This document shows positions 15,337 to 23,865 of a stretch of 32,128 bases of DNA, in pieces. Origin of the DNA: Magnetococcales bacterium (GTDB taxonomy: Bacteria > Pseudomonadota > Magnetococcia > Magnetococcales > UBA8363); assembly GCA_002753515.1 (NCBI GenBank), contig PEAK01000022.1:1-32128 (forward strand). The letters are read 5' to 3'. The notes under the pieces were generated by a model, which saw only the letters and a program-made list of their open reading frames with translations, searched no databases and was not told where the DNA came from. The stretch's first letter is position 1; each line of letters starts with the position of its first letter. The position numbers and the translations under genes are program-made.

Positions 15337-17268
15337 ATGGGCAAGGTTATTGGCATCGATTTGGGTACGACGAATTCCTGCGTGGCCATCATGGAAGGTG
15401 GTGACCCGAAGGTTATCGAAAACAGCGAAGGTGTCAGAACGACACCCTCCATGGTAGCCCTTTCCTCTTCGGGTGAACGATTGGTGGGGCAGGCGGCCAA
15501 GCGTCAGGCGGTTACCAATCCAAAAAATACCTTGTTTGCCATCAAGCGTTTGATCGGTCGCCGCTTCGATGATCCGATGACGCAGAAGGACAAGGGGTTT
15601 GTCCCCTACGACATTGTCAAAGCGGACAACGGCGATGCCTGGGTGCAGTTTGGCGGCAAGAAAGTCAGCCCATCCGAAGTGTCGGCGATGATTTTGCAGA
15701 AAATGAAGCAGACGGCGGAAGATTATCTGGGGGAAACGGTTACCGAAGCGGTAATTACCGTCCCGGCCTATTTCAACGATGCGCAACGTCAGGCCACCAA
15801 GGATGCGGGACGTATTGCCGGCCTGGATGTTTTGCGGATCATCAACGAACCCACGGCAGCCGCCCTGGCTTATGGTCTGGATAAAAAGGGTGGGCAGACG
15901 ATTGTGGTGTACGACCTGGGTGGTGGTACGTTTGACGTCTCCATCCTGGAAATCGGCGATGGTGTGTTTGAGGTCAAGTCGACCAATGGCGACACCTTTT
16001 TGGGTGGTGAAGATTTTGACAAAACCATCATCGACTGGTTGGCCGACGAATTCAAACGCGAACACGGCATTGACCTGCGCAAGGATACCATGGCGCTGCA
16101 ACGCCTGAAGGAAGCGGCGGAAAAAGCCAAGATTGAGCTGTCCAACAGCACGCAGACCGATGTCAACCTGCCTTTTATCACCGCCGATGCCTCGGGACCG
16201 AAACATTTGAATATCACTTTGTCCCGGGCCAAGTTGGAATCGTTGGTAGATCATCTGATTCAAAGCACGCTGGAGCCGTGTCGTGTCGCTCTGAAGGATG
16301 CCAAGATCAGTGCCCGGGATATCCATGAGGTGATTCTGGTCGGTGGCATGACCCGCATGCCCAAGGTGCAACAAGTGGTTACCGAATTTTTCGGCAAGGA
16401 TCCGCATCGGGGGGTCAATCCCGATGAGGTGGTGGCTATTGGTGCCGGGATCCAGGGTGGTGTCCTGAAGGGTGATGTCAAAGACGTGTTGCTGTTGGAT
16501 GTCACGCCGCTTTCCCTGGGCATTGAAACCCTGGGTGGTGTGTTTACCAAGCTGATCGATAAAAATACCACGGTGCCGACCAAGAAATCGCAAGTGTTTT
16601 CAACGGCCCAGGATAACCAGCCGGCCGTGACGATTCGGGTTGCCCAGGGTGAACGGGAATTGTTCAACCATAACAAACTTCTGGGTCAGTTTGATCTGGA
16701 GGGTATCGCCCCGGCACCACGGGGCATGCCGCAGATTGAGGTCACGTTTGATATCGATGCCAATGGTTTGGTGCATGTGAGCGCCAAAGACAAGGGAACC
16801 GGCAAGGAACAATCGATCAAGATTCAGGCTTCCGGTGGTTTGACCGATGCGGAAATTGCCAAAATGGTCCATGATGCCGAGGCGCACGCCGAGGAAGATG
16901 CCAAGAAGCGTCGTTTGATCGATGTGAAGAACCAGGCCGATTCCATGCTGTACAGTACCGAGAAAAGTTTGAAGGAACATGGCGGCAAGGTTGATGCCAC
17001 GGTGAAGGGACAGATTGAAAAAGCCTTGGCCGATCTGAAAGGTGTTCTGGGCAGCGAGGATGCCGATGCCATCGAAGCCAAGACTCAGGCGCTCATGGAG
17101 GCTTCCATGAAACTGGGCGAAGCGGTATACAAGGATTCTCAAGCAGCGGGTGCCGGTGCTGCCGGTGCCGGTCCACAAGCGGGCGGCGCAGGGGCAGCGG
17201 CGGGTCATGGAGCCGATAACGTGGTCGATGCCGAGTATGAAGAAGTCAAAGACCCCAAGAAAGACTGA
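15337..17268 (+). CDS. dnaK: molecular chaperone DnaK (Hsp70)
   Basis: DnaK is the ATP-driven Hsp70 chaperone, working with DnaJ and GrpE. It is 643 residues, normal length. [12 protein letters not shown] at the N-terminus and [13 protein letters not shown] and [13 protein letters not shown] further on are the three Hsp70 signatures. [20 protein letters not shown] opens the substrate-binding domain, and the alanine/glycine-rich tail ends in EYEEVKD. The ATG at 15337 follows a strong GGAAAGGAAG (15321-15330); the open frame extends upstream to 15181 without homology. dnaJ follows after 7 bases. Confidence 0.97.
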   Translation: MGKVIGIDLGTTNSCVAIMEGGDPKVIENSEGVRTTPSMVALSSSGERLVGQAAKRQAVTNPKNTLFAIKRLIGRRFDDPMTQKDKGFVPYDIVKADNGDAWVQFGGKKVSPSEVSAMILQKMKQTAEDYLGETVTEAVITVPAYFNDAQRQATKDAGRIAGLDVLRIINEPTAAALAYGLDKKGGQTIVVYDLGGGTFDVSILEIGDGVFEVKSTNGDTFLGGEDFDKTIIDWLADEFKREHGIDLRKDTMALQRLKEAAEKAKIELSNSTQTDVNLPFITADASGPKHLNITLSRAKLESLVDHLIQSTLEPCRVALKDAKISARDIHEVILVGGMTRMPKVQQVVTEFFGKDPHRGVNPDEVVAIGAGIQGGVLKGDVKDVLLLDVTPLSLGIETLGGVFTKLIDKNTTVPTKKSQVFSTAQDNQPAVTIRVAQGERELFNHNKLLGQFDLEGIAPAPRGMPQIEVTFDIDANGLVHVSAKDKGTGKEQSIKIQASGGLTDAEIAKMVHDAEAHAEEDAKKRRLIDVKNQADSMLYSTEKSLKEHGGKVDATVKGQIEKALADLKGVLGSEDADAIEAKTQALMEASMKLGEAVYKDSQAAGAGAAGAGPQAGGAGAAAGHGADNVVDAEYEEVKDPKKD

Positions 17269-17275
17269 TCGTTAG

Positions 17276-18421
17276 ATGCCGAAAGATTATTACGAAACCT
17301 TAGGGATCAATCGCAGTGCGGACGGCGATGAGATCAAAAAAGCTTATCGCAAGCTCGCCATGCAACTGCATCCGGATCGCAACCCTGGAAACAAGGATGC
17401 TGAGTCTCAGTTCAAGGAGGTCAACGCCGCCTACGAAGTCTTGAAGGATCAGAAAAAACGCTCCATCTACGACCAGTTCGGCCATGCCGGTTTGAACCAG
17501 AGCGGCGGTGGGGGCGGTTTTTCCGGGGATCCTTCGGGCTTTGGCGGTGGTTTTGGCGATATCTTCGAGGAATTCTTTGGCGATATCTTCGGAGGTGGTC
17601 GCGGTGGGCGTGGGGAACGGGCGGGCGGGCCGCAACGGGGTGAAGATTTCCGCTACGATATGACGGTGACCCTGGAAACCGTCATGAATGGCGTCGAGGA
17701 AAAAATTCGTATCCCCACGGTCCTGGAGTGCGAGGCCTGCAAAGGTTCCGGTTCCAAGCCGGGTTCCGGACCGGAAACCTGTCCCACCTGTCAGGGGATG
17801 GGTCAGGTCCGCACGCAACAGGGATTTTTCTCCATCGCCAGGACGTGCGCGGCGTGTGGTGGCCGGGGCAAAATCATCCGCAACCCCTGCGTTGTTTGCC
17901 GCGGTCAGGGTCGCAAGCGTGGCGAGAAAACCTTGACGGTCAAAATTCCCCCCGGCGTCGATACCGGAACGCGCATGCGTTTGTCGGGTGAAGGGGGGGC
18001 CGGTATGACAGGTGGCCCGGCTGGCGATTTGTACATCATGATCGATGTCGCCCGCCATAACATGTTTGAGCGTTTTGGTGCCGATTTGTTGTGTCATGTG
18101 CCCATCACCTTCACCCAGGCGGCCCTGGGTGGAAAATTGGAAATACCCAGTCTCAGTGGCAAGGCGCGTCTGACGGTCCCCCCCGGTACCCAGACCGGGA
18201 GTCGGCTGGCATTGCGTGGAAAAGGCTTGCCGCATCTCAATCGACCGGGGGTCTACGGTGATCTCGTCGTCGAGGTGCGTGTGGAAACACCTGTCAAACT
18301 GAACAAACGTCAACGCGAGCTTTTTGAAGAATTGGCCAGTTGCAGCGATGCGGAATCCCATCCGGAGTCCAAATCATTCTTCGACAAGGTCAAAGAATTT
18401 TTGGACAAAGTGGCCAGCTAA
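17276..18421 (+). CDS. dnaJ: co-chaperone DnaJ (Hsp40)
   Basis: DnaJ delivers clients to DnaK and stimulates its ATPase. The 381-residue product has a J-domain with HPD at 32-34, and a Gly/Phe-rich linker (about 75-120, [19 protein letters not shown]). Four CxxCxGxG zinc repeats follow ([32 protein letters not shown]), then the C-terminal beta domains ([28 protein letters not shown]). It is a complete type I DnaJ. It starts 7 bases after dnaK and is surely co-transcribed. Confidence 0.97.
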   Translation: MPKDYYETLGINRSADGDEIKKAYRKLAMQLHPDRNPGNKDAESQFKEVNAAYEVLKDQKKRSIYDQFGHAGLNQSGGGGGFSGDPSGFGGGFGDIFEEFFGDIFGGGRGGRGERAGGPQRGEDFRYDMTVTLETVMNGVEEKIRIPTVLECEACKGSGSKPGSGPETCPTCQGMGQVRTQQGFFSIARTCAACGGRGKIIRNPCVVCRGQGRKRGEKTLTVKIPPGVDTGTRMRLSGEGGAGMTGGPAGDLYIMIDVARHNMFERFGADLLCHVPITFTQAALGGKLEIPSLSGKARLTVPPGTQTGSRLALRGKGLPHLNRPGVYGDLVVEVRVETPVKLNKRQRELFEELASCSDAESHPESKSFFDKVKEFLDKVAS

Positions 18422-18546
18422 GGTTTATCGGCATCCACTGCTGATATTCCAAGGGCTGCTCGAATGGTGTTGATACGTGATACTTGGTGGATGTCGGGAG
18501 GTGTGGGCTTTCTCAACATAACATCAATAACAAAGAGGGTGATGGT

Positions 18547-18867
18547 ATGTCCGAACGCGTTAGTGTCAAGATTCCTGCCGAAGAGGCTCATTTCGCCAAG
18601 GTGGATGCAGAACGGATCAAGCGTCTTCGCGAAGACGAAAAACAAAGATCGGATGAAACCTATCGGGAGAAACACAGATATCATTGTTTCCGTTGCGGTA
18701 CGCAATCTTTGGTTGAAGTCACAAAAGGCCCTGTGGTTGTGGATATTTGCGTCAATGAAGGGTGTGGTGCCGTTCACCTTGATGGTGGGGAATTGGATCA
18801 AATAGCGGAGAATGGTGATTTTATCAAGTCAAGTTGCCGGAAACTCGCCGACATTTTTAAACGCTGA
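18547..18867 (+). CDS. zf-TFIIB-type zinc-binding protein
   Basis: The 106-residue product has a charged helical N-terminus (KRLREDEKQRSDETYREKHR). A zinc knuckle YHCFRCGTQSLVEV...VVVDICVNEGCGAVHLDGGEL (about 47-86) follows, matching the CxxC...C...CG.VWLDxGEL pattern of the zf-TFIIB family. The role is unknown; such proteins are found beside stress and protein-quality genes. The ATG at 18547 follows AAAGAGGGTG; the frame is open from 18484, but there is no homology before it. It lies between dnaJ and dapB on the same strand. Confidence 0.78.
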   Translation: MSERVSVKIPAEEAHFAKVDAERIKRLREDEKQRSDETYREKHRYHCFRCGTQSLVEVTKGPVVVDICVNEGCGAVHLDGGELDQIAENGDFIKSSCRKLADIFKR

Positions 18868-18910
18868 GCAATCGGTCATGTTGGGTTTTGTGTAGCTGGA
18901 AATTCTTTGT

Positions 18911-18938
18911 TTGCCAATATGCAAAACTCCCTTATTCT
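18911..18938 (+). promoter_or_regulatory. candidate promoter of dapB
   Basis: TTGCCA (18911-18916), a 16-base spacer and TATTCT (18933-18938) lie about 38 bases upstream of the dapB ATG. Confidence 0.45.
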
Positions 18939-18976
18939 AAAGTCCAGGTCTTACATCCGGACATCAGGATCAAACA

Positions 18977-19783
18977 ATGGCTCAAGTGGATATTGCCGTT
19001 CTGGGTGCTGCGGGTCGCATGGGCCGCATGTTGGTTACAGCGGTCAGCCAAGTGACGGGATTACGCCTGGTGGGGGCAACGGAACAGGATGGTTCGCCCT
19101 TTTTGGGTCGCGATGCCGGGGAGGTCGCAGGTATCGGACCCGTTGGTGTGGCCATTGGCTCGCAAATACACGATGGTTTCGCCGCCGGGCGAGTCGCTAT
19201 CGATTTCACCCTGCCACAGGCCACCCGGAATCACCTGCAACGGGCGGTTGAACATCATACCGGTCTCGTTGTCGGAACCACCGGCCTCACGGAAGGGGAT
19301 GTCCAACAACTGACCCGGGCGGCCCAAGACATTCCCATCGTCTTCGCCCCCAACTTCAGCATCGGTGTCAACTTGATGTTCAAGGTTGCGGCCCAGGTGG
19401 CCTCGACCTTGGGTGAAACCTATGACATTGAGATCATCGAGGCGCACCATCGGCACAAAGTGGATGCCCCATCCGGTACGGCGCTGGGCCTTGGGCGGGC
19501 TGTGGCCGGGGCCATGGGAAAGCCACTCCAGGACGTTGCCGTCTACGCCAGGGAAGGACATACCGGGGCGCGGGTTCCCGGAAGCATCGGCTTTGCCACT
19601 GTTCGCGGAGGTGACATCGTCGGCGATCATACGGTGTTGTTCGCCGGTGAAGGGGAACGCTTTGAGGTCACTCACAAGGCATCCTCCCGCATGACTTTCG
19701 CCCGGGGCGCGGTTCAGGCCGCCTTGTGGCTCAACGGCAAACCCCCGGGCTTGTATACCATGAGGGATGTGCTGGGTTTTTAA
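18977..19783 (+). CDS. dapB: 4-hydroxy-tetrahydrodipicolinate reductase
   Basis: DapB uses NAD(P)H to make tetrahydrodipicolinate in the diaminopimelate/lysine pathway, which also feeds cell-wall synthesis. The 268-residue product has the nucleotide-binding GAAGRMGR at 10-17, VGTTGL, APNFSIGVN, and the catalytic EAHHRHKVDAPSGTA (about 155-169). VYAREGHTG and GDIVGDHTV follow as in the family. The ATG follows CAGGATCAAACA. Its product is the source of the meso-DAP handled by Mpl earlier in the window, though the genes are not linked by transcription. Confidence 0.96.
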   Translation: MAQVDIAVLGAAGRMGRMLVTAVSQVTGLRLVGATEQDGSPFLGRDAGEVAGIGPVGVAIGSQIHDGFAAGRVAIDFTLPQATRNHLQRAVEHHTGLVVGTTGLTEGDVQQLTRAAQDIPIVFAPNFSIGVNLMFKVAAQVASTLGETYDIEIIEAHHRHKVDAPSGTALGLGRAVAGAMGKPLQDVAVYAREGHTGARVPGSIGFATVRGGDIVGDHTVLFAGEGERFEVTHKASSRMTFARGAVQAALWLNGKPPGLYTMRDVLGF

Positions 19784-19854
19784 TGTTTGTTGGAATGGGT
19801 GCGTTGTTGTTTCCCCCTGCTCGTATCAGCGCTAGAGCGTAAAGGATCTTATTC

Positions 19855-20196
19855 ATGGAATCTGTCGAAATTGCCAAGTTGCGCCCCGATCAGACCGTTA
19901 CTTTGGAATTCGGTAACAAAGAGGTGATTCTGACCAAATTGGAGGAACCGCGAAAATTCAAGATGGAAGATTGGTTTGAGGATGAAACGGAAATCTACAT
20001 CCTTGAGGATGTCATCGAAGAAGACGAACCGTTGCATTACAGCCTGGAACCTTGCGACGATCCTGTTAAACTTCTAAATAAAAACAAGGATTTGTTCGGA
20101 GTCAAGAGCGGTGTGCGTGACTTTTTGGGCCGGGTGGTCGGCGGCATAGAAATGGAGGAAGAAGAGGAAGAGGGGGAAGGGGAAAAGGAGGAATAG
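19855..20196 (+). CDS. small acidic protein, unknown
   Basis: The 113-residue product is strongly acidic and ends in a glutamate-rich tail (EMEEEEEEGEGEKEE). The N-terminal half (AKLRPDQTVTLEFGNKEVILTKLEEP) looks like a small beta-domain. No membrane segment or signal is visible. The ATG follows AAAGGATC at a good distance, supporting translation. Not recognised; possibly lineage-specific. Confidence 0.6.
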   Translation: MESVEIAKLRPDQTVTLEFGNKEVILTKLEEPRKFKMEDWFEDETEIYILEDVIEEDEPLHYSLEPCDDPVKLLNKNKDLFGVKSGVRDFLGRVVGGIEMEEEEEEGEGEKEE

Positions 20197-20368
20197 CGCT
20201 GTAGCTTTTGTTTAAGGATCGTCTTGGGAACAAAGCCAGGGGTTCCGGGACATTGGTAGGCTCTGCTCCTGGACTTATTTCTGGGTTGAAGGGGGATAAT
20301 TGTTCATTTGACTTTGTCCCATGCATGCTTGTTGGTCGATTGAAAAAATATTGAAAGAAAAAAGGGGG

Positions 20369-20391
20369 CTGGGGGATTGCCCCCAGGGTTT
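20369..20391 (+). terminator. intrinsic-terminator-like hairpin
   Basis: CTGGGGG (20369-20375) and CCCCCAG (20380-20386) around ATTG form a very stable stem. The following GGGTTTTG gives only a short T-tract. It would end transcripts of the acidic-protein gene. The stretch from 20197 to 20520 holds no gene. Confidence 0.5.
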
Positions 20392-20422
20392 TGATTTTCC
20401 CGTCCCCCTTCACAAGAAGCAA

Positions 20423-20500
20423 TTTCGCGTTTTTTGCGAAAATGCGCTCAGAGGTGCGCCTTAACGGGGTCGCCTTCGCGTTTTTTGCGAAAGCGACCCC
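20423..20500. repeat. twin hairpins sharing the core TTCGCGTTTTTTGCGAA
   Basis: TTTCGC/GCGAAA (20423-20441) and a longer stem GGGGTCGC-C-TTCGC / GCGAA-A-GCGACCCC (20466-20500) share the same 17-bp centre. They directly precede the break point of the duplicated nuclease 5' fragment at 20521. Confidence 0.65.
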
Positions 20501-20520
20501 ACCTTATGCCGGGTTGAGGG

Positions 20521-20640
20521 ACAACAGGGACTTCTGATCGTACTTCGATGCCAACGGGCTCCAGCAACACTTTCAGCATTTCGCCGACAAGGAGGTGCCA
20601 ACAGGTTTTTTCGTTTTTTTCTTCCAAATGAATCGTTCCC
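20521..20640 (-). pseudogene. truncated 5' copy of the DUF4351/Rpn-type nuclease gene
   Basis: On the minus strand this encodes FRLGKGTIHLEEKNEK..., then GEMLKVLLEPVGIEVRSEVP, as in the intact gene. It is then cut at 20521 and runs into unrelated hairpin DNA. The first codon is CTG where the intact copy has TTG. It lies within a 231-bp near-identical duplication (20521-20751 and 21774-22004). Confidence 0.8.
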
Positions 20641-20751
20641 TTCCCAAGTCGGAACAGAGCTGCCGACTCTTGGATTGTCCAGGATTTCAGTCTTGCAGTC
20701 TACTGGAATTTGTCAAGTTTGGCTCCAGTTGCGTCCAAAGTCAGGCAGGAT
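20521..20751. repeat. 231-bp direct repeat, copy 1
   Basis: It aligns without gaps to 21774-22004, with about a dozen mismatches. It covers the nuclease gene 5' end plus roughly 110 bp of upstream DNA. Confidence 0.9.
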
Positions 20752-20821
20752 GGAGCAATCGGAAGGGACAGGCTCCCATTATGTCCAAAATCAGGCAGGA
20801 TGGAGCAATCAGAAGGGACAG
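20733..20821. repeat. 39-bp tandem repeat with 50-bp period, two units
   Basis: Units at 20733-20771 and 20783-20821 differ at two positions and contain CAGGCAGGATGGAGCAATC. Weaker relatives occur near 21990 and 22155. They lie upstream of the nuclease gene or its fragments. Two units with no cas genes is not a CRISPR. Confidence 0.75.
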
Positions 20822-20890
20822 CCAAAACGGTGTTCGCTTTCGGTATCGATTGGTTACAAAAAGAATTTGCGGAAAAGTCTTCTCGGTCCG

Positions 20891-21910
20891 TCATTGCTTG
20901 TCCGAGAAAACGTCGTCCAGGGACTGGGCATCGAAGATGCGAAGGCTCCACTCTTCCAAGGATGACAGATCTGCTTTGATTATTTTTTCGTTGGCCCAGT
21001 CGGGTACGTTGCCGAAACGGCGTTGCAATAGGCCTGTCAGCATTTTTGCCTCGCCTTTTTTTTCACCATCTCTTTCGCCTTTTTGCTTGCTATCCTGCCG
21101 CTCCCGAATCAAACGATGTTCCAATTTCGGCAAGGAAAAGAGTTCCTCCTCCGGTGTTGCATCCATCATGGACTGGAACCATTCTTTCCCAAGTTGCTTG
21201 ACATACTCCGGTGTGATTTCTTCCATCTCAGGACTGTTCAAGGCACTTTTCATCTGCAACCTCCATAAACCGGCAATCATTTGGCCAAACGCCACGGAAA
21301 ACTTGAATAACCTGGCATGACTTATTGTCTCGAAAGCTTTCTTTTGTTCATTATGGCGACTGGCGAAGCATTTTAAGGGAGCATTTTGTGGTTCGTCTGC
21401 CAATTCGTTCAGAAAAATCAACCGAACGGCACCACTACAAGAAGGAATGTACTCATAGACGCCAACTGGCCCAACAGGTTTGCAAGAATGTCTTGCCAAA
21501 AATTCTTTCCGGGGTGTTATGGAGCTGATGATAACACTTCGTAATTGATGTCGCTCCAATTGTGCAGCTTTCAAATAGAGATGGTCGTATATTAAAATCT
21601 GCATGAGGGCATCGTCGTTCAGACTCTCGGTCATTTTAAGCTCGACCAGGGCCTGGTCCGCTTCAAGATCTTGCAGCCCGTCTGCCAATCGCAAACGTTG
21701 CTCTTCTGTCCAGCCCTTCTTTCCAACGTTCCTGCGCTGAATCAAAATGAGATCCGCTACGGGTGGGGCAGGAACAACAGGGACTTCTGATCGTACTTCG
21801 ATGCCAACGGGCTCCAGTAACACTTTCAGCATTTCGCCGACGAGGCGGTGCCAATAGGTTTTTTCGTTTTTTTCTTCCAAATGAATCGTTCCCTTCCCAA
21901 GTCGGAACAA
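20891..21910 (-). CDS. PD-(D/E)XK nuclease-family protein with DUF4351 tail (Rpn/transposase-like)
   Basis: The 339-residue product has an N-terminal region with conserved acidic/lysine residues in the order D53 (VADLILI), E90-L-K92 (LVELKMTES), then QILIYDHLY. This fits the PD-(D/E)XK fold of the Rpn-like group, whose members nick DNA and promote recombination. The C-terminus, after a charged KQKGERDGEKKGE hinge (about 273-286), is a DUF4351 domain: MLTGLLQRRFGNVPDWANEKI...SLEEWSLRIFDAQSLDDVF. The start is a TTG at 21910; a stop lies 19 codons upstream with no ATG between, so TTG is the best choice. Debris of related genes lies on both sides and at 12380. It is a likely selfish or defence-associated gene. 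Confidence 0.75.
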   Translation of the reverse strand: MFRLGKGTIHLEEKNEKTYWHRLVGEMLKVLLEPVGIEVRSEVPVVPAPPVADLILIQRRNVGKKGWTEEQRLRLADGLQDLEADQALVELKMTESLNDDALMQILIYDHLYLKAAQLERHQLRSVIISSITPRKEFLARHSCKPVGPVGVYEYIPSCSGAVRLIFLNELADEPQNAPLKCFASRHNEQKKAFETISHARLFKFSVAFGQMIAGLWRLQMKSALNSPEMEEITPEYVKQLGKEWFQSMMDATPEEELFSLPKLEHRLIRERQDSKQKGERDGEKKGEAKMLTGLLQRRFGNVPDWANEKIIKADLSSLEEWSLRIFDAQSLDDVFSDKQ

Positions 21911-22004
21911 ATCTGTCGACTCTTGGATTTTCCAGGATTTCAGTCTTGCAGTCTACTGGAATTTGTCAAGTTTGGCTCCAGTTGCAACCAAAATCAGGCA
22001 GGAT
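21774..22004. repeat. 231-bp direct repeat, copy 2
   Basis: The copy belonging to the intact nuclease gene and its upstream DNA; see copy 1 at 20521-20751. The interval between matching points is 1253 bp. Confidence 0.9.
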
Positions 22005-22446
22005 AGAACAAGGAGAGTAGACCGGGTCCTCTCTTTGCTTCAGGCCAAAGTTTGTGTTCTCGGTTACCTGGGTGGGATTCGCACCCACTGAACTATGCGA
22101 TCTTGCCAAGCCGCAACTCGGAAGGGACACCAATGGAAATTGACACCCTTCTAGAATCTGGCCGGATGGACTAATCGGAAAGAACAGGATTTTTTTCTAA
22201 TCAAGTGCCTTGAATTCACTCGGCTTCCATGATGAATACCTGGATCCGTGATTTCTCGCCAACTCCTGTTTGAATCCTGGGACAGCATATACATCTCCCT
22301 TTTTTGTAAAATTCCAAGCACCACAGAGCAATCCGAACCCAGGTTACACTTGTCCATGGTTCGCTCCGCTTCTTTATCTGGATGGTTGTCAGAACCTCCA
22401 TCCTGGCGCATTTGATGCTGTTTCTGGAGCGGGGCGGACCATTCCA

Positions 22447-22584
22447 TTACACCTTGTCCGAGAAAACGTCGTCCAGAGACTGGGCGTCTACAAACCGAAG
22501 ACTCCACTCCTCCAGGGAAAGGGACTCAGCTTTGGCAATCTTTTCACTGGCCCAATCGGGTATCTTTGGCATCCTCGCTGCCGA
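22447..22584 (-). pseudogene. C-terminal DUF4351 fragment of a second nuclease gene
   Basis: An in-frame minus-strand stretch encodes PKIPDWASEKIAKAESLSLE then EWSLRFVDAQSLDDVFSDKV and a TAA at 22447-22449. It matches the tail of the intact gene with several changes, so it comes from a diverged paralogue. The 5' part is missing. Nearby, a minus-strand frame around 22207-22345 also ends in protein-like sequence (VPGFKQELARNHGSRY...), perhaps another relic. No intact gene was found between 22005 and 22962. Confidence 0.75.
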
Positions 22585-22764
22585 AGATTTTTTTGAAAAC
22601 AAAATCAATGCGTGGATCAATGAATTTCACTTGAAGGGCCTTGAGCTGGATTTACGATCTCAAGGCTGATTCTCGCTGAAATTGGCGTTTCGTCTATAAA
22701 AATTTGCCACTAACACCTCCAACGATCATCACACCAGAAGAGTTACCGGGGGGGGATTGATTAT

Positions 22765-22917
22765 TTCTACTTTGTCACATTAGAATATACGCCCTGGATC
22801 CCCGCTTTCGCGGGGATGACAGAGCAGAAAATCCGTTGAAAAAGGGCAACCGTCATCCCCGCGAAAGCGGGGATCCAGAAGCTACAAACGCCGAACTGGA
22901 AATGTGACAAAGTAGAA
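22765..22917. mobile_element. MITE-like element with 17-bp terminal inverted repeats
   Basis: TTCTACTTTGTCACATT (22765-22781) is exactly inverted at 22901-22917. Inside, 27-bp arms at 22794-22820 and 22852-22878 are also perfectly inverted, and each carries a hairpin ATCCCCGC-GAAA-GCGGGGAT. The bases TTAT flank the element on both sides (22761-22764 and 22918-22921), a possible 4-bp target duplication. No transposase is encoded, so movement would need one from elsewhere. Confidence 0.6.
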
Positions 22918-22962
22918 TTATGTGGACCGACCCGATTGTTGAAGAAAAAAGAGGAAGGTTTC

Positions 22963-23865
22963 CTAAAAGGGAAAGCCGGTCGTGGGGGAGCGTTTGATTT
23001 CCGGGGCACCTCCGGCAACCGCCGCCAGGCGAAATCCCAGATCCGATTGTTTTGCATTCGTGCGCGCAAAAGAACGGCTGGTACAGCGTAGTCTGGTGGC
23101 ACCATCTTTCCAACTGCCACCGCGAACGGTTTTAAAGGCGTCGTCTTCGATAACTTTTGGATTTTCTTCCTTATGCTTGTGATAGCCGCCGGGGTGATAG
23201 GTATCCAGGGTCCATTCCCTGACGTTGCCACTCATGTCGTAAAGACCCAGTCGATTGGGTTGACGGGTGGCTGCGGGTTGTGTTGCCTGTTTGCTGTTGT
23301 CGGCAAACCAGGCCAGTTGCGTCACATCGGAGCGTCCCGCATAGTCGATGCTGTCGCCCCCCTCCCGGCAACTGTATTCCCATTCCGCTTCGGTGGGCAG
23401 GCGGAAGTGCGCCCTGCCCTGGAAGCGTTCATTCAGATTGGCGCTGATGACCTCGGCATCAATCCATGAAACATGCTCCAGAGGGAAGGTTTCCCCCTTC
23501 TGAAAATGGGAGGGGTTGATCCGCATGATGGATTGCCATTGCCCCTGGGTGGTTTCCCGATCCGCCAACCAAAAATCGCTGACACACACCTGATGCACAG
23601 GTCCTTCATCGTTTTCGCGATGCTCCTTCCACGGTGGCGATCCCATGGTGTAACAGCCCCCGGTGATCCAGACAAAGCGTATTCCGGTCAAGGAATCGGT
23701 CCAATGTTTGCCCGGAACCGGTTCTTCATCAGCCCGTTTGTCGTGGCTGGCGGTATCGAATCGTTCCCATTCATCGATCATGTTGCCGGTGACCAGCAGG
23801 GGATGTCCCACGATCCAGGCACCCAGCAATCCCCCCATCATCCACAATCGCGAAACACCATTCAT
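22963..23865 (-). CDS. exported SUMF1/FGE-sulfatase-domain protein
   Basis: The 300-residue product starts with a hydrophobic segment (about 7-26), suggesting export. The SUMF1 fold follows: FVWITGGCYTMGS (64-76), RETTQGQW (103-110), HFRLPTEAEWEYSCR (153-167), GLYDMSGNVREW (207-218), VRGGSW (247-252) and LGFRLA (276-281). True formylglycine-generating enzymes have a cysteine pair in the segment after RGGSW; here only C261 (LRCTSRSFAR) is visible, so sulfatase activation is unlikely. It may be a binding or modifying protein of the C-type-lectin-like fold. Its ATG overlaps the stop of the caspase-like gene by four bases (ATGA), implying coupled translation and a joint role. Confidence 0.88.
   Translation of the reverse strand: MNGVSRLWMMGGLLGAWIVGHPLLVTGNMIDEWERFDTASHDKRADEEPVPGKHWTDSLTGIRFVWITGGCYTMGSPPWKEHRENDEGPVHQVCVSDFWLADRETTQGQWQSIMRINPSHFQKGETFPLEHVSWIDAEVISANLNERFQGRAHFRLPTEAEWEYSCREGGDSIDYAGRSDVTQLAWFADNSKQATQPAATRQPNRLGLYDMSGNVREWTLDTYHPGGYHKHKEENPKVIEDDAFKTVRGGSWKDGATRLRCTSRSFARTNAKQSDLGFRLAAVAGGAPEIKRSPTTGFPF

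Noticed and set aside
12600-15340. CIRCE operator of HrcA
   Set aside because: Searched by eye on both strands and found nothing resembling the 9-9-9 inverted repeat.
15283-16593. 436-codon frame antisense to dnaK
   Set aside because: The opposite strand is unmistakably dnaK and the antisense product has no domain pattern. Long antisense frames are common opposite GC-rich genes.
17300-18361. 353-codon frame antisense to dnaJ
   Set aside because: It mirrors the Gly-rich and zinc-repeat codons of dnaJ and has no independent support.
20733-20821. Possible CRISPR array
   Set aside because: Only two units, an 11-bp gap in place of a spacer, and no cas gene nearby.
20595-21320. 241-codon plus-strand frame opposite the nuclease gene
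   Set aside because: It starts in the duplicated fragment and runs through the tandem repeat. The minus strand carries the recognisable PD-(D/E)XK and DUF4351 features.
22767-23231. Minus-strand frame containing WIPAFAGMT and VIPAKAGIQ
   Set aside because: These peptides are the usual mistranslation of the GC-rich palindromic repeats, here inside the MITE-like element.
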